Shown: positions 59,054-64,000 of the stretch, piece after piece
Layout of the letters: the number at the start of each line of letters is the position of its first letter
Position numbering within the stretch: the first letter of the stretch is position 1
Assembly: GCF_017831975.1 (NCBI RefSeq)
Contig: NZ_JAFDSS010000001.1
Location: forward strand, 3,720,001 to 3,784,000
Reading direction: 5' to 3'
DNA length: 64,000 nt
From: Microbacterium terrae
GTDB taxonomy: Bacteria; Actinomycetota; Actinomycetes; Actinomycetales; Microbacteriaceae
Notes under the pieces: model-generated
What the model saw: only the letters and a program-made list of their open reading frames with translations
Database searches by the model: none
Told to the model about the DNA's origin: nothing
Program-made: the position numbers and the translations under genes

Positions 59054-61213
59054 ATGTCGATCACACGTCCTGCCGTCTCCGGCGCCGACGCGTTCACGGC
59101 GCTCACCGACGATCTCGGCATCTGCTTCGGGGGCGACTACAACCCCGAGCAGTGGCCGCGCGAGACGTGGATCGAGGATGCTGCGCTCATGGAGCGCGCC
59201 GGCGTCAACCTCGTCACGGTCGGGGTCTTCAGCTGGTCGACGATCGAGCCGACGCCCGGCGAGCGCACCTGGGACTGGCTCGACGAAGTGCTCGATCTTC
59301 TGCATGATCACGGCATCGCGGTGGACCTCGCGACCCCGGTCGCCTCGCCGCCGCCGTGGCTCGGCGTGCTGCATCCCGAGACCCTTCCGGTCGACCGCGA
59401 CGGGGTGCGCCTGGTCGCCGGATCCCGCAACCAGTTCGCCCCCGCCTCGCGGGCGTATCGCGACGCCGCGCGCGCCGTCACAGCCGACCTCGCCGCTCGT
59501 TACGCGGCCCACCCGGCGGTGCGGATGTGGCACGTCGGCAACGAATACGGGCAGCTCGACTTCGGCGACGAGGCGGCCCGCGGGTTCCGCTCCTGGCTCC
59601 GCGATCGCTACGTGACTGTCGAAGCGCTCCACCAGGCGTGGGGCACGTCGGTGTGGTCGCAGCGCTACCGGGACTTCGACGAGATCCTGCCGCCGCGACG
59701 CACGCCGTATCTGGTGAACCCGGGGCAGGCGCTCGACTTCCGCCGCTACACCTCCGACGAGCTGCTGGAGTGCTACGTCGAGCTGCGCGACGTCATCCGC
59801 GATGCGGGGGCGACCCAGCCGATCACGACGAACTTCATGGGCTTTTTCGCCCACGCCGACTACCACCGGTGGGCCGGCGAGGTCGATGTGATCGCCGACG
59901 ACCAGTACGTCGACCACGCGTCACCGAACGCCCCGGCCGACATCGCGCTGGTGCAGGACCTGATGCGGTCACTCGGGGGCGGTCGTCCGTGGGTGCTCAT
60001 GGAGCAGGCCGTGAGCGCGACGTCGTGGCGGGCGCACAACCTGCCGAAGACCCCGGCACGCCTGCGGCTGGACTCGCTGCAGGCCGTGGCCCGCGGCGCC
60101 GACGCGGTGTGCTTCTTCCAGTGGCGGCAGGCTGCCGCCGGCGCGGAGCGCTTCCACTCGGCGATGCTGCCGCACGCCGGCGCCGATACCGAGGTGTTCG
60201 CGGGGGTGACGCGACTGGGGGGCGATCTGGCCCGGCTGCGCGCCGTGACGGGCACGACCGTCGAGGCATCCGTCGCGATCCTCTTCGATTGGCCGTCGTG
60301 GTGGGCGGGCGAGGAGACCGCGCGCCCGACCGAGCGGCACGAGACCCTCGCCGAGGTGGCGCGGTGGCACCGCGACCTGTGGCGCCGCGGGGTCGCGGCA
60401 GACGTCGTGCGCCCGGGCTCCGACCTGTCGGGGTACCGCGTGGTGCTCGTGCCCCACAGCTACATCCTCGAGCCCGACGCCGCCGCAACCCTCGCCCGCG
60501 CCGTGGCGGGTGGTGCCCAGCTCGTCGTCGGCGCGTTCAGCGGGGTCGCCGACGAGCATGGGCGCATCCTGCAGGGTCGCTCACCGGTGCTGCTGCGCGA
60601 CCTCCTCGGCGTGAGCGGCGAGGAGTGGGTCGCGCTGCCGGACGCGGGCGTGCAGTTGCGCGCGGAGCCCGCCGCGACGACCGACGCCGCTGCGACGACC
60701 GACGCCGCTGCGACGACCGACGCCGCTGCGACGACCGACGCCGCCCCGACGACCGACGCCGCCCCGGCACCGGCATCGCCGCCCGCGACCGACGCGTCGG
60801 CAGGGTCGGCGAGCATCCTCGGGGAGAGGCTGCGCGCCGATGGAGCGGAGGTGCTCGCGCGGTTCGCCGCGGGGCACCTCGCCGATGCGCCGGCCATCAC
60901 GCGGCGCCGCACCGACGCGGGCACCGTCTGGTACCTCGGGGCCGTCGTGTCGGACGACGCGCTCGCCGCCGTGCTGGGCGATGCGCTCGCCGCCGGTGAC
61001 GTGCAGGGCGCGCTCGGCGCGGCATCCGTCCCCCTCGGCGTCGAGGCCGTGCGCCGCGGCGACGCGCTCTTCCTCCTCAACCACGGCGACGTGCCCGCGC
61101 GGCTCGATCTGCCGTCCGCGACCACCGACCTGCTCACAGGCCGAGACATCGGCCCCGCCGCGACCCTCGGTCCGGCGGAGGCCCTGGTGCTCATCGAAAG
61201 GCACGCACAGTGA
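59054..61213 (+). CDS. GH42 beta-galactosidase (second copy in the window)
   Basis: A 719-residue GH42 enzyme without a signal peptide. The acid/base is Glu164 in WHVGNEYGQ and the nucleophile Glu317 in WVLMEQAVS. It is a clear relative of the enzyme at 25350 in the barrel but carries an extra low-complexity segment at about 540-580 made of AATTDA repeats within the C-terminal half. ATG 59054 is preferred; an in-frame ATG at 59000 would read through the operator. In front of a GH31 alpha-xylosidase it may remove galactose from xyloglucan oligosaccharides. Confidence 0.92.
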   Translation: MSITRPAVSGADAFTALTDDLGICFGGDYNPEQWPRETWIEDAALMERAGVNLVTVGVFSWSTIEPTPGERTWDWLDEVLDLLHDHGIAVDLATPVASPPPWLGVLHPETLPVDRDGVRLVAGSRNQFAPASRAYRDAARAVTADLAARYAAHPAVRMWHVGNEYGQLDFGDEAARGFRSWLRDRYVTVEALHQAWGTSVWSQRYRDFDEILPPRRTPYLVNPGQALDFRRYTSDELLECYVELRDVIRDAGATQPITTNFMGFFAHADYHRWAGEVDVIADDQYVDHASPNAPADIALVQDLMRSLGGGRPWVLMEQAVSATSWRAHNLPKTPARLRLDSLQAVARGADAVCFFQWRQAAAGAERFHSAMLPHAGADTEVFAGVTRLGGDLARLRAVTGTTVEASVAILFDWPSWWAGEETARPTERHETLAEVARWHRDLWRRGVAADVVRPGSDLSGYRVVLVPHSYILEPDAAATLARAVAGGAQLVVGAFSGVADEHGRILQGRSPVLLRDLLGVSGEEWVALPDAGVQLRAEPAATTDAAATTDAAATTDAAATTDAAPTTDAAPAPASPPATDASAGSASILGERLRADGAEVLARFAAGHLADAPAITRRRTDAGTVWYLGAVVSDDALAAVLGDALAAGDVQGALGAASVPLGVEAVRRGDALFLLNHGDVPARLDLPSATTDLLTGRDIGPAATLGPAEALVLIERHAQ
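60671..60760 (+). repeat. 18-bp in-frame tandem repeat inside the GH42 gene, five copies
   Basis: The unit GCTGCGACGACCGACGCC (residues AATTDA) is repeated five times with no frame change; copy 5 has CCG for GCG. It codes for a flexible Ala/Thr/Asp linker of about 30 residues followed by APAPASPPA. Copy-number change would keep the frame and alter linker length. Confidence 0.92.
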
Positions 61214-63495
61214 AGTTCACAGACGGGTACTGGCTCGCACGGCCGGGCATGACGCCGCTCTACGCCGTCGAGGTCGACGACGTCCGTGCCGATGCGGCGG
61301 CGGGCACCATGACGGTGTACGCCACGACCGTGCCGGTGCGCGGACGCGGCGACACGCTCAACCGCGCCCTGCTGACCATCACGTACTCGTCTCCGGCGCC
61401 GGGGGTGATCAAGACGCGCGTCCAGCGTCACTCCGGGGGCGTGCACCTCGGTCCCGACTTCGAGATCACCGCGGCCCCCGACTTCGTCCCCGAGATCAGC
61501 ATCGACGAGAGCCGGGGCGTGCTGACCGCGGGCGAGCTGTCGGTGGTGGTGCGCCGGTCGGGTCCGTGGCTCGTCGAGTTCCGAAGCGGCGGCCGTGTGC
61601 TGACGACGTCGCTCCCGCGATCGATCGGCCACGTCACCAACCACGCGGCGACGTGGGTGCATCAGCAGCTGTCGATCGAGGCGGGCGAGCGCGTCTACGG
61701 ACTCGGCGAGCGGTTCGGCGCGTTCGTCAAGAACGGTCAGGTCGTCGAGACCTGGAATGCCGACGGCGGCACCTCGAGCGAGCAGGCGTACAAGAGCATC
61801 CCGTTCTACGTCACCAGCCGCGGCTACGGCGTGCTCGTCGACAGCCCCGGGAACGTCTCGTTCGAGGTCGGCAGCGAGGTCAACTCGCGCGTGCAGTTCT
61901 CCGTCGAGGGCGAGACGCTCGACTACTACGTCATCGACGGGCCCGAGCCGAAAGACGTGCTGCGCCGCTACACCGCGCTCACCGGGCGACCGTCGCGGGT
62001 GCCGGCGTGGTCGTTCGGGCTGTGGCTCACCACATCGTTCACCGCCAGCTACGACGAGGAGTCCGTCAACTCGTTCGTCGACGGCATGGCCGAGCGCGAC
62101 CTTCCGCTGTCGGTCTTCCACTTCGACTGCTTCTGGATGCGCGAGTACCAGTGGACCGATTTCGAATGGGATGCCCGCACCTTCCCGCATCCCGAGGCGC
62201 AGCTCGCGCGGCTCCACGCCAAGGGGCTCCGGATCTCGGCGTGGATCAACCCGTACATCGCGCAGCGCTCCGCGCTGTTCGCCGAGGCGGCGGCCGCCGG
62301 CTACCTCCTCAAGCGCACCGACGGGGGCGTCTGGCAGTGGGACATGTGGCAGGCCGGCATGGCCCTCATCGACTTCACCAATCCCGCGGCCCGCGACTGG
62401 TACGTCGGCAAGCTCGACCGCCTGATGGAGCAGGGCGTCGACACGTTCAAGACCGACTTCGGCGAGCGGATCCCGGTCGACGGCGTGGCCTGGCATGACG
62501 GCTCCGACCCGCATCGCATGCACAACTTCTACGCGAAGCTGTACAACGAGGTGGTGTTCCGGGCCATCGAACGGCGCCGCGGCGCGGGCGATGCCGTCGT
62601 CTTCGCGCGGTCGGCGACCGTCGGGTCGCAGCAGTACCCGGTGCACTGGGGCGGCGACTGCGACTCGACGTACCTGTCGATGGCCGAGTCGCTGCGCGGC
62701 GGGCTGTCGCTCGCCATGTCGGGCTTCGGATACTGGAGTCACGACATCGGCGGCTTCGAGGGCACGCCCGACCCGGGTGTCTTCAAGCGCTGGCTGGCCT
62801 TCGGCCTGCTCTCGTCGCACTCGCGGCTGCACGGCTCCGACTCGGTGCGCGTGCCCTGGGTGTTCGACGACGAGGCGGTCGACGTCACGCGGCTGTTCAC
62901 CAAGCTGAAGATGCGGCTCATGCCGTACCTGGCCCGGTTCGCCGAAGAGGCCCACACCGACGGCATCCCGATGATGCGTCCGATGGCTCTCGAGTTCCCG
63001 GGCGACCGCGGCGGCTACGACGCCGACACGCAGTACATGCTCGGCGATGCGCTCGTGGTCGCTCCCGTGTTCACCCCCGACGGGTCGGTCGAGTACTACC
63101 TGCCCGAGGGGGAGTGGACGTCGCTGCTCGACGGCTCGGTCGCCGCCGGCCGACGCTGGATCTCCGAGACCCACGGCTTCGACTCGGTGCCGCTGCGGGT
63201 GCGCCCGGGCACGGTGCTGCCCCTCGGGGCGGTCGACGACCGGCCCGACTACGACTGGGCCGACGGCGTGACGCTGCGCTGCTTCGCGCTGCCCGACGGC
63301 TACGACGCCACCACGACGGTGCCCGGCCACGACGGCGCCGCATCCGTCGCCTTCCACGTGCGCCGCGACGGCGCCGTCATCACCGCGACGACCGACGACG
63401 CGCGCGCCGGCTGGTCGCTGCAGGTCGGCGCTCGCACCGTGTCGGCGACCGGCGCCGCGCAGCTGCAGATCGAGATCGAGGAGACCGACCGATGA
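61210..63495 (+). CDS. GH31 alpha-xylosidase (YicI-like)
   Basis: A 761-residue GH31 enzyme. The nucleophile is Asp416 in FKTDFGERIP and the acid/base Asp483 in GGDCDST, the pattern of bacterial alpha-xylosidases of the YicI type. An N-terminal beta-sandwich, the barrel with its inserts and two C-terminal beta domains are present. No signal peptide. It removes alpha-xylose from the non-reducing end of xyloglucan oligosaccharides. GTG 61210 overlaps the GH42 stop (GTGA). Confidence 0.93.
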   Translation: MKFTDGYWLARPGMTPLYAVEVDDVRADAAAGTMTVYATTVPVRGRGDTLNRALLTITYSSPAPGVIKTRVQRHSGGVHLGPDFEITAAPDFVPEISIDESRGVLTAGELSVVVRRSGPWLVEFRSGGRVLTTSLPRSIGHVTNHAATWVHQQLSIEAGERVYGLGERFGAFVKNGQVVETWNADGGTSSEQAYKSIPFYVTSRGYGVLVDSPGNVSFEVGSEVNSRVQFSVEGETLDYYVIDGPEPKDVLRRYTALTGRPSRVPAWSFGLWLTTSFTASYDEESVNSFVDGMAERDLPLSVFHFDCFWMREYQWTDFEWDARTFPHPEAQLARLHAKGLRISAWINPYIAQRSALFAEAAAAGYLLKRTDGGVWQWDMWQAGMALIDFTNPAARDWYVGKLDRLMEQGVDTFKTDFGERIPVDGVAWHDGSDPHRMHNFYAKLYNEVVFRAIERRRGAGDAVVFARSATVGSQQYPVHWGGDCDSTYLSMAESLRGGLSLAMSGFGYWSHDIGGFEGTPDPGVFKRWLAFGLLSSHSRLHGSDSVRVPWVFDDEAVDVTRLFTKLKMRLMPYLARFAEEAHTDGIPMMRPMALEFPGDRGGYDADTQYMLGDALVVAPVFTPDGSVEYYLPEGEWTSLLDGSVAAGRRWISETHGFDSVPLRVRPGTVLPLGAVDDRPDYDWADGVTLRCFALPDGYDATTTVPGHDGAASVAFHVRRDGAVITATTDDARAGWSLQVGARTVSATGAAQLQIEIEETDR

Positions 63496-64000
63496 CCACC
63501 CAGGCGACCCCCGCGGCGGTGCCGAGCGAGACCGACCCGGACGCGGCGGCGCCGCTCTTCCGCCGGGTCGACGCGTCACTCGCCGAGCGGGCACGCGACC
63601 TGCTCGAGCGGCTGACCACCGAGGAGCGCATCGCCATGCTGCATCAGGCGATGCCGGCGGTGCCCCGCTTGGGTGTCGCCGAGTACCGCACCGGATGCGA
63701 GGCGCTGCACGGCGCCGCCTGGCTCGGCACGGCGACGGTGTTCCCGCAGCCCGTCGGCCTCGCCGCGACGTGGGACCCCGACCTCATCGAGCGCGTCGGC
63801 GAGGTGGCAGCCACCGAGGTGCGGGCCAAGCGCGCCGAGAACCCGCTCGTGAGCCTCAACGTGTGGGCGCCGGTGGTCAACACCCTGCGTCACCCCGGCT
63901 GGGGCCGCAACGAGGAGGGCTACTCCGAAGACCCGCACGTGACTGCGCTGTGCGGCACCGCGTACTCGCAGGGCCTGCGCGGCCGGCATCCGCGGGTCTG
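63492..64000 (+). CDS. GH3 beta-glycosidase, N-terminal part (cut by window edge)
   Basis: The first 169 residues of a GH3 enzyme; the frame is open to the right edge. The ATG overlaps the GH31 stop (ATGA). GH3 features are TGCEALHGAAWLG, the FPQPVGLAATWDPDLIERV segment and the substrate-binding NVWAPVVNTLRHPGWGRNEEGYSEDP block. The nucleophile Asp lies beyond the window. There is no signal peptide. Following GH42 and GH31 it is probably the beta-glucosidase (or xylosidase) that finishes xyloglucan oligosaccharides. Confidence 0.9.
   Translation, partial: MTTQATPAAVPSETDPDAAAPLFRRVDASLAERARDLLERLTTEERIAMLHQAMPAVPRLGVAEYRTGCEALHGAAWLGTATVFPQPVGLAATWDPDLIERVGEVAATEVRAKRAENPLVSLNVWAPVVNTLRHPGWGRNEEGYSEDPHVTALCGTAYSQGLRGRHPRV

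Noticed and set aside
60460..63594. 1044-residue open frame on the minus strand
   Set aside because: Antisense shadow of the GH42 and GH31 genes, which have intact catalytic motifs.

Overview
The window reads as chromosome of a high-GC actinobacterium, most likely a Microbacteriaceae member close to Microbacterium. Reasons are the very GC-rich coding regions with strong third-position GC, frequent GTG starts and 4-nt start/stop overlaps, the recurring GGATGCC/GGCATCC words, and LacI-type sugar regulons. No rRNA, tRNA, phage, transposase or CRISPR was seen. It is a 64-kb carbohydrate-utilisation region: five ABC importer systems or parts of them, at least seven glycoside hydrolases, two rhamnogalacturonan lyases, esterases and a myo-inositol operon.

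Layout. (1) 1-9490, minus strand: GH2 beta-galactosidase, GH27 alpha-galactosidase, then a unit of Gfo/Idh/MocA oxidoreductase, DUF993 aldolase-like protein, TIM-barrel isomerase and alpha/beta hydrolase. (2) 9740-14499, plus: lipoprotein binding protein, two permeases and an unknown 559-aa enzyme-like protein. (3) 14520-22230: a GntR/HutC regulator divergent from an inositol operon (iolC, Cgl0159-type aldolase, iolB, iolD, iolE, iolG) that ends in a strong terminator. A 12-bp word is identical (inverted) in front of blocks 2 and 3. (4) 22316-31432, minus: GH51 arabinofuranosidase, then an importer operon with two paralogous binding proteins, two permeases, a small membrane protein and a GH42 beta-galactosidase. 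(5) 32250-39671, plus: YesL-like protein, LplA/LplB/YtcP-type importer, DUF1961 protein and PL26 exo-rhamnogalacturonan lyase. (6) 39900-46104: GH43-like enzyme, oxidoreductase, ABC exporter, cytoplasmic SGNH acetylesterase and a LacI regulator. (7) 46553-56943, plus: a 2107-residue secreted chimera with an SGNH esterase and a PL11 lyase, then another LplB/YtcP/LplA-type importer. (8) 57254-64000: DUF624-type protein, LacI regulator, then GH42, GH31 alpha-xylosidase and the start of a GH3 enzyme.

Together the genes describe breakdown of plant cell-wall pectin (rhamnogalacturonan I and its galactan and arabinan side chains) and probably xyloglucan. A secreted esterase-lyase makes oligosaccharides, ABC importers take them up, and cytoplasmic lyases and glycosidases finish them. 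The inositol block with alpha- and beta-galactosidases may handle inositol or galactosyl-inositols (inference). LacI-type palindromes precede most units, and a 15-bp identical site links blocks 5 and 7.

The intergenic regions are rich in repeats. The most striking is a family of eight 50-51-bp imperfect palindromes at four loci. There are also a 64-bp tandem array, a 16-bp tandem array, and a long array of inverted repeats at 44663-45084.
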